A stretch of DNA of 64,000 nt from Bacteroides bouchesdurhonensis (GTDB lineage Bacteria > Bacteroidota > Bacteroidia > Bacteroidales > Bacteroidaceae). The stretch's first letter is position 1, and each line of letters opens with the position of its first letter. Where the stretch lies: positions 4,447,779 to 4,511,778 of the forward strand of contig NZ_LT707006.1 of assembly GCF_900155865.1 (NCBI RefSeq). Direction: 5' to 3'. Of this stretch, positions 53,212 to 62,800 are shown piece after piece. The notes under the pieces were generated by a model that had not been told where the DNA came from, did not search any database, and saw nothing but the letters and a program-made list of their open reading frames with translations. Position numbers and translations under genes: made by a program.

Positions 53212-54432
53212 ATGAGAAACAATTTCATCATCATCGCACTTTTAATGGGTTGTTGTTCACTGCCGCTGAATGCACAAAAACAAGAAAAGTCACTCACCAT
53301 AGAAGTCAGTAATAACTGGAAACAAGAGAAAACCGATGCGCCTGTCGTCATCAAACTAAAGGAACTAAAAGTAGGATTTAAAATAAAATCAGCCGTTGTA
53401 ACGGAAGAGAATATAGAAATACCTTCTCAACTCGATGACATGGACAGAGATCACAAGATGGACGAGCTCGTGTTCGTTACCGATCTTCCGGCTCAAGGGA
53501 AAAAGACTTTTAAAGTTATGCTCTCTTCGGAAAAAAGTTCCAAGACTTATCCGGCACGTGTCTACTCGGAAATGTTTATTGCAGAGCCACGAAAAAACAG
53601 ACACCAATCGGTACAATCTATCACAGTGCCCGGTTCAAGTGATATCTATAATATGATACGTCCGCATGGTCCGGTTCTGGAATCCGAATTGGTGGGATAT
53701 CGTCTTTACTTTAACGAGAAACAGACACCGGATATTTACGGCAAGTTCAACAAAGGTCTTGAAATCAAAGAGTGTCAATTCTATCCTACAGACGCGCAAT
53801 TAGCAAAAGGATTCGGTGACGACGTACTCCGCGTATTTGATAGTTGCGGACCAGGAGCTTTCAAAGGTTGGAATGGAAAGAAAGCAACACATATCACTCC
53901 CGTGGACACCCGTACCGAACGTATTATATCTTACGGGCCTGTTCGTGTGATTGCAGAGATTGAAGTTACAGGATGGAAATATCAAGGTGCTGAACTGAAC
54001 ATGATGACGCGTTATACCCTTTATGCCGGACATCGTGACCTGCATATTGAAGCCTTCTTTGACGAGCCATTAAAAAATGAGATTTTCTGTACAGGCGTAC
54101 AAGATATTATCGGATCTGTTTCATACTCAGACCACAAAGGATTAGTGGGCAGTTGGGGAACGGACTGGCCCGTAAATGATACTGTCAAATATGCCAAAGA
54201 AACGGTTGGGCTGGGAACATGTATTCCCCAACATTACGTTCAATCGGAAGAGAAAGACAAAGACAACTATCTGTATACGGTTGGTGCACCGCAGGCCAAT
54301 TATTTCGATTATTACACTACTTTCACCTCTATGAAAGAGACTTTCGGATATAAAACACCTGAAGCGTGGTTCGCCTATCTTCGCCAATGGAAAGAAGAAT
54401 TAGATCATCCGATAACAATCAAAGTTAAGTAA
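53212..54432 (+). CDS. DUF4861 family exported protein
   Basis: 406 residues with a signal peptide ending LPLNAQ. Landmarks of the family are NMIRPHGPVLESELVGYRLYF, VFDSCGPGAFKGWNG and VGSWGTDWPVNDT. DUF4861 proteins are secreted Bacteroidetes proteins related in fold to carbohydrate-active or sugar-binding proteins; enzymatic role here is not known. Divergent from fabI and followed 40 bp later by the HAD phosphatase. Confidence 0.8.
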   Translation: MRNNFIIIALLMGCCSLPLNAQKQEKSLTIEVSNNWKQEKTDAPVVIKLKELKVGFKIKSAVVTEENIEIPSQLDDMDRDHKMDELVFVTDLPAQGKKTFKVMLSSEKSSKTYPARVYSEMFIAEPRKNRHQSVQSITVPGSSDIYNMIRPHGPVLESELVGYRLYFNEKQTPDIYGKFNKGLEIKECQFYPTDAQLAKGFGDDVLRVFDSCGPGAFKGWNGKKATHITPVDTRTERIISYGPVRVIAEIEVTGWKYQGAELNMMTRYTLYAGHRDLHIEAFFDEPLKNEIFCTGVQDIIGSVSYSDHKGLVGSWGTDWPVNDTVKYAKETVGLGTCIPQHYVQSEEKDKDNYLYTVGAPQANYFDYYTTFTSMKETFGYKTPEAWFAYLRQWKEELDHPITIKVK

Positions 54433-54472
54433 ATGAATCTTTAGTTACACATAATTGACATTCAAAATCACA

Positions 54473-55120
54473 ATGAAAAAACTAGTTATATTCGACTTAG
54501 ATGGTACTTTACTCAATACAATTGCCGACTTGGCACATAGTACTAATTATGCTTTAAATAAATTAGGATATCCTACTCATGAAATTGACCAATATCACTT
54601 CATGGTAGGAAATGGAATCAATAAGCTTTTTGAACGGGCACTTCCCGAAGGAGAGAAAAGTGAAGAGAATGTACTTCGTGTCCGCAAGCAATTTATCCCT
54701 TACTACGATCAACATAATGCAGATGATAGTTGCCCTTATCCCGGTATTCCCGAATTATTATCCAATTTGCAAACTGCCGGTATTCAGTTAGCCGTTGCTT
54801 CTAATAAATATCATTCGGCAACACAAAAGCTGATTGAACATTATTTCCCCGAAATCCATTTTACAGCAGTGTTTGGTCAGCGCGAAGGAAGGAATGTGAA
54901 ACCCGATCCGACCATCGTTTTTGATATACTTAAAATAGCCGGCGTAGACAAAAAAGAAGTGCTCTATGTGGGAGATTCGGGAGTAGATATGCAAACAGCC
55001 GCTAATGCCGGAATTACCGCTTGTGGAGTTACGTGGGGATTTCGCCCACGGACTGAACTGGAAAAGTTCAATCCCTCTTATATTGTAGATTCTGCCGAGG
55101 AGATTAAGGAATATATCTGA
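54473..55120 (+). CDS. gph: HAD phosphatase, phosphoglycolate phosphatase type
   Basis: 215 residues. HAD motifs: FDLDGTLLNT with the nucleophile Asp, VASNK (motif II), GRNVKPDP (motif III Lys) and GDSGVDMQTAANAG (motif IV). The cap insertion (about 15-85) fits the phosphoglycolate phosphatase subgroup, but close homologues act on other small phosphates. I start at 54473, where the hydrophobic beta strand before DLDGT begins; an upstream in-frame ATG at 54455 is possible. Confidence 0.85.
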   Translation: MKKLVIFDLDGTLLNTIADLAHSTNYALNKLGYPTHEIDQYHFMVGNGINKLFERALPEGEKSEENVLRVRKQFIPYYDQHNADDSCPYPGIPELLSNLQTAGIQLAVASNKYHSATQKLIEHYFPEIHFTAVFGQREGRNVKPDPTIVFDILKIAGVDKKEVLYVGDSGVDMQTAANAGITACGVTWGFRPRTELEKFNPSYIVDSAEEIKEYI

Positions 55121-55240
55121 TAACTCAATAAGGAAATACACTTTTTCAATGGCTTCTCTCTAATATTAATTTTCTATTCTAGATTATAAACCAACAGTTA
55201 CAACTTGAACTCAAGGCACTCTATGATTTATAAGTCCTTT

Positions 55241-55354
55241 TTATTGTCATTTGTCACTTTTCATAGTTAAGTCACTAATAATCAGCAGCAAAATAGTGAC
55301 AACAAGCAGTGACAATAAAGTGATAATAGAAAAATACCAGTTTCTATTGTCACT
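55241..55354 (+). repeat. Copy B of the ~115-bp GTGACAATA repeat element
   Basis: Same architecture as copy A: inverted ATTGTCA and GTCAC (55243-55257), TAATAATCAGCA spacer, direct sites with GTGA(C/T) starting at 55296, 55309 and 55320 (spacing 13 and 11, identical to copy A), then inverted CTATTGTCACT ending 55354. The last direct and inverted sites pair over about 15 bp with one G-T. It begins 38 bp past the stop of the leftward VapE-like gene. Confidence 0.85.
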
Positions 55355-55391
55355 TTATTGCCACTAATTTTTATATTATCATTCACTCATT

Positions 55392-57470
55392 TTACAACTT
55401 AACTACCCGATACACAGTTCCTTTGTTGGTATGTCTTGAAGGTATTCCGGCTTTTTGAAGCAATCTTCCAAAGTGATTTGCTTTGCCGGAAGACAAAGAA
55501 ATAGTCGTCCTTTTTTGCAAATAATCCAGAATTTCCATCGGAGAAAGGAACTCTCCTTCCCGATCATCTCCTGCAGCCTTGAAATAATGATAAAACAACT
55601 GAATAGCAGGAGGCGTCTGCTCAAACTCCCGATTACTTTGCCTCAAAATATCCTCATCTTTCTCATCAAACCAATACCGTTCCCCATGATAAATCTCATA
55701 CATGGCCTGTGCATACAACTGCTGATAGTCAATCGGACGGGTCGTATCAATAGCATCTTTTACCTCAATACAGATAAAACGACGACTACCCGAAGGATCA
55801 GCCAGCAAATCCTTTTGATTGCTAGTGGCAATAAATGAAGCATAACGTTGCAGTTCCTGTACCGAATTTCCATAAGGTTTACGAAGATTAACTACCGGCT
55901 TTTGCAAAATATGTTTCAAGAAACCTTGTTGCGTAAGAGTTATCTGATCAAATTCATCAATATTAATCAACGCAAAGCGATTCAGATACATTTCCGCATC
56001 CCGCTTTCGGCTAAAATCAATACTATCGGTATAATAGCCACGAAGTTCGGGTGGTATCAAATCTCGACAAAAGGTAGATTTATGAGTTCCCTGCGCACCT
56101 ACTAGCAAGGGAGAAGTACTGTTTGCATACTGTTTATCAAGCCCTCGCCAATGTAACACCATGTTCAGAAACCAACGATGAAAAAGCATGTTCCAATGTG
56201 GATTATCACAAGGCACACGAGCTGCCAATTCCGTTATCCGATCTTTCCGGTCCCAATTGGGAAGATGAAAGATGAAGTCTTCTAAAGGATTATAAACAGG
56301 CACACGATTTGAATGCAAATAACGATCCACATCACGATCCCATACCGCAATACCTTCACTTTGTGCATCCAATAGGATACTATTCTGCATCCGCTTATCC
56401 AACGGCCGGAAACGAAAATAGAACGAACAACGATCCCGATACTCGACCTCTCCTACCTGTGTGTTATACCGGAATTCATAACGTCGATTCATAAATTCTT
56501 CCGTTTGCAAAGCAAGGTATTGTTCTTTTGTCAGCCCGTCTTTCTTACCGAAACCTTTGCACTCCTTATATACATTTCCTATCATCGCCCGGACCAGCAT
56601 TGCTTGTGCGGCAACATAATACCGATGAATAGTCCTTCGAGTCACTTCTTCTTCGGGAATACCGGAAAGAAAACAATTCCTAGCCAACTGTACCACCAAA
56701 GGTTGCAAATCTGTCTCCGGCATCCACCCTTCCTTCATTTCTTCCAACGTTTTCCGCAAAGCTGCTTCGTAAAGTAATGCTAATGCGTCTTTTGCATCAT
56801 ACCCGGGTACAATACGTTGCCAAGGAGATTTCTCTGCAACTGCTTTTTCGCGGTAAGTTGTTTCCTTAGGCATCCCCAAAGGTTGAGATAAATAGAAAGC
56901 GACGGAATTCACCCGATAAAAAGGCTCGGGATCATAACTTAATCGTGAATATTGTTCCAAGGTAGGTTCTTTCAACTGAATGTCGAAAGGAATTTGGGGT
57001 TGGTAACACTTCACAGCCAACCGATAAGCATGAGCCTGAAAGATTTCCGCTTCCTCCAAAGTCTGAGGTAATGTTCCGTCCGGACGAGTGAAACATGTCC
57101 ATATTTTAACCGATTTCCCACTCGACCCCATAAAGGCAAACATAGTTTGCGGCAGTTCCGCCGCTTTTCTCTTCACCAACTCGACTTCTGCCTTTCCAGC
57201 CAACGGACCGACACTTAGTTCAACAACTCCATTGTATGTTTTCATACGCCTTACGCCATTCACACGTCCGAAGACGGCAGCAGGCATTACTTTAGGAAGC
57301 TTTTGTGCTAACATACAAGTATCTCCGGGTAAAACATAATGCAGGGCCTGGCGTAATCCGGTGACCGGACATGTCTTTATCTCTGTTTTTATTTTCTCCT
57401 TCAACAAGTCAAACTCTATTATACTCAACGCTTCTACGCCTTCCTTTTCCCTGATTTGTGTTATCTTCAT
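55392..57470 (-). CDS. VapE/VirE-like primase-helicase type protein
   Basis: 692 residues. N-terminal domain (about 10-210) is the BT4734/VirE_N type; it contains GSSGKSVKIWTCF, which resembles the catalytic motif of archaeo-eukaryotic-type primases. C-terminal VapE ATPase: Walker A-like GAQGTHKST with K464, Walker B ALINIDEFD and sensor FIATSNQ, then a DUF3874-like tail with a winged-helix pattern (YLQKRTTISLSSGKANHFGR). The layout is that of replication proteins of phages and satellites. Start at 57470 chosen because the promoter at 57530-57500 excludes the longer frame. Confidence 0.85.
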   Translation of the reverse strand: MKITQIREKEGVEALSIIEFDLLKEKIKTEIKTCPVTGLRQALHYVLPGDTCMLAQKLPKVMPAAVFGRVNGVRRMKTYNGVVELSVGPLAGKAEVELVKRKAAELPQTMFAFMGSSGKSVKIWTCFTRPDGTLPQTLEEAEIFQAHAYRLAVKCYQPQIPFDIQLKEPTLEQYSRLSYDPEPFYRVNSVAFYLSQPLGMPKETTYREKAVAEKSPWQRIVPGYDAKDALALLYEAALRKTLEEMKEGWMPETDLQPLVVQLARNCFLSGIPEEEVTRRTIHRYYVAAQAMLVRAMIGNVYKECKGFGKKDGLTKEQYLALQTEEFMNRRYEFRYNTQVGEVEYRDRCSFYFRFRPLDKRMQNSILLDAQSEGIAVWDRDVDRYLHSNRVPVYNPLEDFIFHLPNWDRKDRITELAARVPCDNPHWNMLFHRWFLNMVLHWRGLDKQYANSTSPLLVGAQGTHKSTFCRDLIPPELRGYYTDSIDFSRKRDAEMYLNRFALINIDEFDQITLTQQGFLKHILQKPVVNLRKPYGNSVQELQRYASFIATSNQKDLLADPSGSRRFICIEVKDAIDTTRPIDYQQLYAQAMYEIYHGERYWFDEKDEDILRQSNREFEQTPPAIQLFYHYFKAAGDDREGEFLSPMEILDYLQKRTTISLSSGKANHFGRLLQKAGIPSRHTNKGTVYRVVKL

Positions 57471-57499
57471 TTTTTCTTCTTGAATGTTTATATGTTCTT

Positions 57500-57530
57500 C
57501 AAAGATAAATAAAATAATAGCACAAAACAA
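57500..57530 (-). promoter_or_regulatory. Promoter of the VapE-like gene
   Basis: On the minus strand TTG (57530-57528) and TATCTTTG (57507-57500) are spaced 20 bp. The predicted leader is about 24 nt and holds AAGAAGAAAAAATG as ribosome binding region. Confidence 0.65.
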
Positions 57531-57620
57531 TCTTTTTACCTTTTTATTTCAGTGGAATAAATTCAGCGTATAAAATTGCGTAATTCCCTTTGTTTAAGAG
57601 GAAATAAACCGTTCATTTAG

Positions 57621-57651
57621 TTGTTTTAAAGCTCCAATTAGTGTATCTTTG
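57621..57651 (+). promoter_or_regulatory. Promoter of the HU-like gene
   Basis: TTG at 57621-57623 and TATCTTTG at 57644-57651 (spacing 20). Transcription would start near 57658, so the four 22-bp repeats lie at the very start of a 220-nt leader. Confidence 0.65.
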
Positions 57652-57670
57652 CAATGATAAAAATCGTTTT

Positions 57671-57758
57671 ACGTACATAATCCCATCGACCCACGTACGT
57701 GATCCTTTGGGTTCACGTACATCATCCGAATGGCTCACGTACGTGAAACGAGAACGTG
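57671..57758 (+). repeat. Four 22-bp direct repeats (iteron-like)
   Basis: ACGTAC starts at 57671, 57693, 57715 and 57737, exactly 22 bp (two helical turns) apart. After the core the units alternate between ATAATCC/ATCATCC and GTGATCC/GTGAAAC. Units 2 and 4 each hold the palindrome CACGTACGTG. They sit between the divergent VapE-like and HU-like genes, as expected for origin iterons or for operators of a DNA-binding protein of the unit. Confidence 0.85.
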
Positions 57759-57880
57759 CACCTTACAAAAAACATTAGTCGAGCCTTGTCAGTGCATTAA
57801 GGTTACTAGTATTTGTTCTACTACACGTAGTATCAGTTGAATAACAATTCTATTAACTAACAAAAAAAACAAGTAATGCA

Positions 57881-58492
57881 ATGGCAGCAGATTATGATTT
57901 TCGAAGAAAACCAAATGAGAATGGAGACGGGGAAATCCAACCTTTATATCCCCGAATTGTATCGAAAGGGACGGTAGACAGCAAACAATTGTTTCGTGAG
58001 ATAGCAGAAGCTTCTTCTTTTACGGAAGGGGATTTGGCTGGTATCATGGTATCTCTCCAAGAGAAAGTTTCTTATTATCTGAGTGAAGGTTATCACGTTA
58101 AACTGGGAGAATTCGGATATTTCTCGGTAAGCCTGAAAGCACGTCCGGTAATGGATAAAAAAGAGATTCGCTCAGTATCCATTTCTTTCGATAATGTGAA
58201 TTTCAGAGCTACAAAATGGTTTCGCAGACGTAGTTCAGGAACGGTATCCCGTTCCAAGTCCGGTTTCCAACAATCGTCGAATATACCGGAAGAAACAAGG
58301 CACTCCCGGTTACAAGCGTTTTTAACCAAGAATCATTTCATCACCCGCAGAGAATATACTCAAATAACGGGTTTATTGAAAGGGAAAGCATTGCGGGAAC
58401 TCAATAATCTAGTGGATAAAGGGATTCTTACCACTCGGGGGACCGGCAATAGAATTGTCTACCTAATGGCTGACAATCAAATATTTAAATAA
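57881..58492 (+). CDS. HU-like DNA-binding protein with C-terminal winged helix
   Basis: 203 residues. Residues about 20-115 resemble the HU/IHF-like domain of Bacteroidetes (RIVSKGTVDSKQLFREIAEA, LSEGYHVKLGEFGYFSVSLK, VNFRATKWFRR). A Ser/Arg-rich linker follows, then about 140-200 a winged-helix pattern (FITRREYTQITGLLKGKAL and KGILTTRGTGNRIVYLM). Divergent from the VapE-like gene across the 22-bp repeats, so it could bind them. Similar HU/VapE pairs recur in Bacteroides genomes. Confidence 0.85.
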   Translation: MAADYDFRRKPNENGDGEIQPLYPRIVSKGTVDSKQLFREIAEASSFTEGDLAGIMVSLQEKVSYYLSEGYHVKLGEFGYFSVSLKARPVMDKKEIRSVSISFDNVNFRATKWFRRRSSGTVSRSKSGFQQSSNIPEETRHSRLQAFLTKNHFITRREYTQITGLLKGKALRELNNLVDKGILTTRGTGNRIVYLMADNQIFK

Positions 58493-58509
58493 CCAAATTG
58501 CTAAATAGT

Positions 58510-58625
58510 AGTGACAATAGAAATTCTATAAATGTCTATTGTCACTCTATTGTCACCGTTCTATTGTCACCAATTTACCGTTGATTATCTGAGACTTAAT
58601 TCCCAAAAGTGACGAATGACAATAA
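58510..58625 (-). repeat. Copy C of the ~115-bp GTGACAATA repeat element (inverted)
   Basis: Read on the minus strand the order is the same as copies A and B: ATTGTCAT and GTCAC (58625-58609), AGATAATCAACG spacer, three direct GGTGACAATAG/AGTGACAATAG sites (spacing 14 and 11), then CTATTGTCACT. On the plus strand 58510-58520 and 58535-58545 form a perfect 11-bp hairpin. It starts 18 bp after the HU-like stop and mirrors copy B about the gene pair. Confidence 0.85.
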
Positions 58626-58870
58626 ATAGTAGCATAATATTCCTTAGAGATACAGCAGATCATACATGAATCTAGTCACACCTAACTATTACACAAAGAA
58701 CATTATGTTAGTATTAGTTTCTTTTTAATTGATAAGAGTTTCCAAAGCTTAGTTTCATCTTCATTTTCATCTCCTTAGACATTCCCTATCCTTCCTATAG
58801 CAATAACTTCCTTTATCCTTCCTTACCTATTATTGCTTACTAAGAATCATTAACAGTTATAAACTGGTTA
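58626..58870. other. AT-rich gap before the Rhs cassette
   Basis: No coding frame, RNA gene or clear structure is visible; pyrimidine-rich stretches dominate 58730-58830. Confidence 0.5.
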
Positions 58871-58942
58871 GTTAAACGATGTCAATATACTAACTTTATT
58901 ATTGTTTTATAGAATATAGTTAGTATATTTGTATCGTTAAAC
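58871..58942 (+). promoter_or_regulatory. Consensus promoter embedded in a 25-bp dyad
   Basis: Arms 58871-58895 and 58918-58942 are inverted repeats with about 21 of 25 positions matching and a 22-bp centre. The promoter elements TTG (58902-58904) and TATATTTG (58924-58931) with a perfect 19-bp spacer lie in the centre and right arm. The dyad would overlap polymerase, so it reads as an operator for a repressor or activator of the Rhs cassette. Confidence 0.7.
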
Positions 58943-59056
58943 ACTTCCTTATTATAAATAGAGGAAATAATATTTGCTAAATGCAAACATTTATATAGTT
59001 TTTGCGGCTAATTTTACTAACATTTAATTCATATTTCACAGAAAGGAGACATCATT

Positions 59057-59122
59057 ATGAACATCCTATACAATATTTTTCATAAAGCAAGCAGAGGATC
59101 GAGCATTGAAGCCCTTTTGTGA
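59057..59122 (+). CDS. Short leader peptide before the Rhs cassette
   Basis: 21 codons, MNILYNIFHKASRGSSIEAL then Leu and stop, with a strong ribosome binding site (AAAGGAG, 7 bp before the ATG) and the promoter at 58902-58931 just upstream. The stop overlaps a GTG codon that opens the next frame. A translated leader that couples or attenuates downstream expression is plausible; no known family. Confidence 0.45.
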   Translation: MNILYNIFHKASRGSSIEALL

Positions 59123-59142
59123 AACTAAAAAGTAATATACCA

Positions 59143-59376
59143 ATGAACAAATTAAATCTCGATATAACATCGGATGTTTCCGCTCTGAGAGACAATGCAG
59201 AACGGCTACAATCAACCAACCATTCCGGCAAGACTGGACCTGAGGTGCCGCAAGTTCAAGATATGTCGGTAAACGGGAAAGCTCCACTGCATACCGGCGA
59301 GTTTTCCAATGGACGCGAACCTTACCCGCACCCTTGTCATTCGCCGCCGCAGGCAATGGGGCATTCCAATGGCTAG
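59143..59376 (+). CDS. Small hypothetical protein
   Basis: 77 residues from ATG 59143 (MNKLNLDITSDVSALRDNAE), or 85 from the GTG at 59119 overlapping the leader stop. The first 30 residues look protein-like; the rest is rich in Gly, Pro, Ser and His and may be a degenerate tail. No family recognised. GC content already rises here compared with the DNA to the left. Confidence 0.4.
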   Translation: MNKLNLDITSDVSALRDNAERLQSTNHSGKTGPEVPQVQDMSVNGKAPLHTGEFSNGREPYPHPCHSPPQAMGHSNG

Positions 59377-59430
59377 CAATTATCAGCTAACTTATTAATA
59401 ATCAATCTGATCGTAGTAAACACCCTTACT

Positions 59431-59541
59431 ATGAAGGGGAATCGTACGCCCTATCTGGAGGCTCGGAACATATCCGTGTCCGAAGTGAAAGAGCAAATCC
59501 AGAGCAAATTCAGAGTTGATCGACGACCGGTTGAACATTAA
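59431..59541 (+). CDS. Short ORF, possible HU-like gene relic
   Basis: 36 codons (MKGNRTPYLEARNISVSEVK, then EQIQSKFRVD). The stretch NISVSEVKEQIQSKF is patterned like the start of Bacteroidetes HU-like domains (compare GTVDSKQLFREI at 57881), and in many Bacteroides an HU-like gene precedes a smalltalk gene. The evidence is weak and no ribosome binding site is obvious. Confidence 0.3.
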   Translation: MKGNRTPYLEARNISVSEVKEQIQSKFRVDRRPVEH

Positions 59542-59632
59542 TAGTAAACCAACTGACAGTGATTGAAAGCCACTTTCAGGAGCATTATAAACCGATTCAA
59601 ACTATTTAAAGACCCGGAAAGGAGGTGGGAAA

Positions 59633-59737
59633 ATGATGGCAATGAAGAAACCAGCCTGGGATATCATCCTCAAAGCGATTATCGCCGTGGCTTCAGCAGT
59701 GCTCGGCGCACTGGGAGGCAATGCAATGAACCTGTAG
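59633..59737 (+). CDS. Smalltalk-type small membrane protein
   Basis: 34 residues: a basic start (MAMKKPAWDIILK) and one hydrophobic helix (AIIAVASAVLGALGG). This matches the smalltalk family of tiny Bacteroidetes proteins usually found beside HU-like and amidase genes. The ribosome binding site GGAGGTGGG is near perfect, 4 bp before the ATG. Here no amidase follows; a hairpin and the Rhs gene do. Function of the family is unknown. Confidence 0.75.
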   Translation: MMAMKKPAWDIILKAIIAVASAVLGALGGNAMNL

Positions 59738-59798
59738 AATTTGTAGGCAGCTTTCGTCAATGAATGCTCCAAACAGGTTCGGTACACAAACACCGGTA

Positions 59799-59840
59799 CA
59801 ATCCCCTGTGGATAAGAGCCTGGTTCTGCCAGGGGGATTG
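59799..59840 (+). terminator. Terminator-like hairpin after the smalltalk gene
   Basis: CAATCCCCTG (59799-59808) pairs with CAGGGGGATTG (59830-59840) with one bulged G; TTT follows. It would separate or attenuate the Rhs gene from the small-gene unit. Confidence 0.6.
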
Positions 59841-59896
59841 TTTACCTGAATTTTATTTATAAATAAACTACTTAATCCATTTAAATCAAGATAATA

Positions 59897-62800
59897 ATGA
59901 CTATTTTTAATACAATCCATTCTAAAAGCAGAATAAAGCGGATAAGCGGAAAGTTATCCCGAGTTCTTTTGCTGGCCTGTTTCCCGCTATTAGGACTACA
60001 CGCGCAACAACCCCATGAGATCAGCCTGGACGTTCCCCGCATCGTCCCCGTATCGCCGGAGGCGGCAGCGATGGAGAAATACCGGTCGTACCCGGTAGAC
60101 TATTGTACGGGAATCCCCAATATAACAATCCCCCTGTATGAAATCGTAGCGGGAGACATCACCCTTCCGATCTCCCTGTCCTACCATGCCTCGGGGCTGA
60201 AACCGAAAGAACGCAGCGGGCTTGCCGGCACCGGTTGGACACTGAACCTGGAACCATCCATCATGCGGGAGGTCAAAGGCATCGTGGACAGCGACACGTA
60301 CGGCTGGTTCAACACCCGCAACAGCCCGGTCCCGACAGACAAGGTGGAGCGGTTGAGGTATTATAACGCCCAGGTGGACAACCAATATGACACGCAACCG
60401 GACAAGTTTGTCTACAAGCTTCCCCATGGTGGCGGAAGCGGGTATTTCCTGGAGCCGTTCAGCCCCATGCGTTGTATCCCCCTGACCAATGATGACGTCC
60501 GCTACCACGGAACACGCATGGATATCACAGACGGCAACGGCGTGAAATACGAGTTTGACGGCGTGAACGAGAAAGCGGACGATATGATCACCCGCTGGAT
60601 GTGCACGGCTATCCGTTCTCCGCGTCAAACTGGTCATCCGGTCACCTTTGAATATACCACGGCCCGAACGCGGCTGCATGCGGGCGCATATTTTAACATG
60701 GACAGCCGGATCGTCATTAATGACATCCAGAATGGTTCCCCCAAGATCGTATTCTCCAAGATGGTGCCCGGAAAGCCCAACGGACACTACCGCATCGACG
60801 CTGAGGGCTACACTTCGCCTTATAACGCCAAGCTCACTCCCCTTTCGGAGGCGCAGGCAGGCGTGCATTATCCTACGAGCGGTTCTTTCCTGGGCGGGCG
60901 TGGCGAGGAGGCGCGTCTGGGCAAGATCAATTATTTCGGCAATGCCCTTACTGTCTCTTATAAGACGGTAGGCTCCGATGTGACCGCTACGGACGTTTAC
61001 GACCGTATGGATGTGACCGATGCCCGGGGTGAAACGGTCCGTTCCATCGAGTTCTTTATCAGCCTTTACAACAGTTCCACTTCCTTGACCAAACTCGACT
61101 CGGTGCGTGTCTCGGCTCCCGGGGTGGAGACAAAGGTGTATGCGTTCCATTATAATAATATTTATAGTGTCCCTTCCATCTATACCGTGGCGGTAGACCA
61201 TTGGGGGTTCTGCAACGGTGCCAACACCACCACCGAAGACGAAAGGAATATTCCCAGTTTCCGCAGAAAAGTGTATGTGCCCAACGGAATAGGCAAAACA
61301 CTGGAAACCATTCTTGAGCATTCGGGCAGGAACCGGGAAGCGGATGCCGGGTGGGCTGCAGCCGGTATTCTCAGCCGTATCACCGACCCGCAAGGGATAC
61401 AGACGACTTTCGAGTATGAAGGGAATTACGGCGGGGTCCGCGACCCCAGCCGCTCGGCCGATTACCGTAATTATCTCCATCCGGTCGGCGGGCTGCGTGT
61501 AAAGAGCATTGTTACCAGGGATCCGCATACCGGCCGCCGTACGGTTAAATCGTACCGGTATGGGCTGACCCAGGTGAATAATGCCGGTTATGAACCGGTC
61601 TGGGGTGGCGGTGCCATCAAGCATATTGTCAGCGAGCGGGATTATTGCTCGGGCATGGGTAATTTTGTAGAAGGTTCCATTAGCAACTTTACCTGGTTTG
61701 AATACCTGACTACGTATCGTTCCATGCCCCACTCCAACATTACGTTCAATAACGGAAGTGCCGTGATGTATAATATTGTCAGTGAAGAAATCAGCGGGGA
61801 CGGAATGGAATCCATTCATACGGATTACTATTACAATGTGAAGCTGCACAATTACGAGGGAGTGCTGAGTTGGTATGACGGACAGACCGATATGGTTAAG
61901 CAGTTTCTGGAAAGCAAGCCGGAGAAAGAACTGCGCAAACTGTTCCGTCCTTTCCCCGCCCATCCGCAAGACCCCTCGGATGATCTGGCGAGACACCCTT
62001 CGGACAGTTATCAGATTTACGGGCGTTTGATCCGTAAGAATTGTTTCAAGAAGGATGAATTGGTTTCACGTACGGATTATGAAAATACCAGGGTCTCTTC
62101 CAACGGGAGCGTTTTTGTCGATCTTCCGGTACGGCTGATTTCGATTGGTGCCGACAGTTATAGCAAATACATGAATGCAAGCACGCTCAGCGGCAAGGAG
62201 TTTTTTGTCTCCGGCAATTATTATACGCCTGGTGATGAGAATGCAAAGGTGCAGACTGAGTTTTTCCTGGATGTGACCAACTACTGTGTGCTCAGCAAGG
62301 AAAAAACAACCGAATATTATTCGGCCAACGGACGTCGTGACAGCCTTGTGACGACGAAAGACTATTCGTACAACATCAATTTCTCTAATCCGGGAGCTTC
62401 GTTGGAGCCCAAGAAGGTGGAGGTGGCCAACAGTAACAGTACCGCCGTTACCGATGAGTATGAGTTCTTGGATGGTTTTCCTGCTGTCCTTTCGTACCAC
62501 AAGCATAGCGAAGGCGGGCATTCACGTGAAAATCGCATTTTGTTCAAGGATGGCACCTGCTTCCCGGAACGTATCCGCAGCAAGACGGACCAGACGTCCG
62601 ACTTCCGCGATGAAGTGGTCTATACGGCTTATGACGGCCATCATAATGTGGCGGAAATTAAAGGCAAGGATGGCACTCCCGTCACTTTCCTGTGGGGGTA
62701 TCTCAACCGTTTCCCGATAGCTAAGATTGAGAATGCTACCCGTAATGAGGTGTTGGGCGGAATGGGCTACTCGGCGACAGATACGAATGTGTTGGATGCC

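Noticed and set aside
58871..58942. Invertible promoter
   Set aside because: Arms are imperfect, the centre is only 22 bp and the -7 element lies inside an arm, so inversion would not move the promoter as in known Bacteroides switches; kept as an operator candidate.
59996..61996. 666-codon antisense frame over the Rhs gene
   Set aside because: The plus-strand Rhs gene has a signal peptide, family motifs and an SD; the antisense frame follows from GC-biased codon positions and shows no domain.
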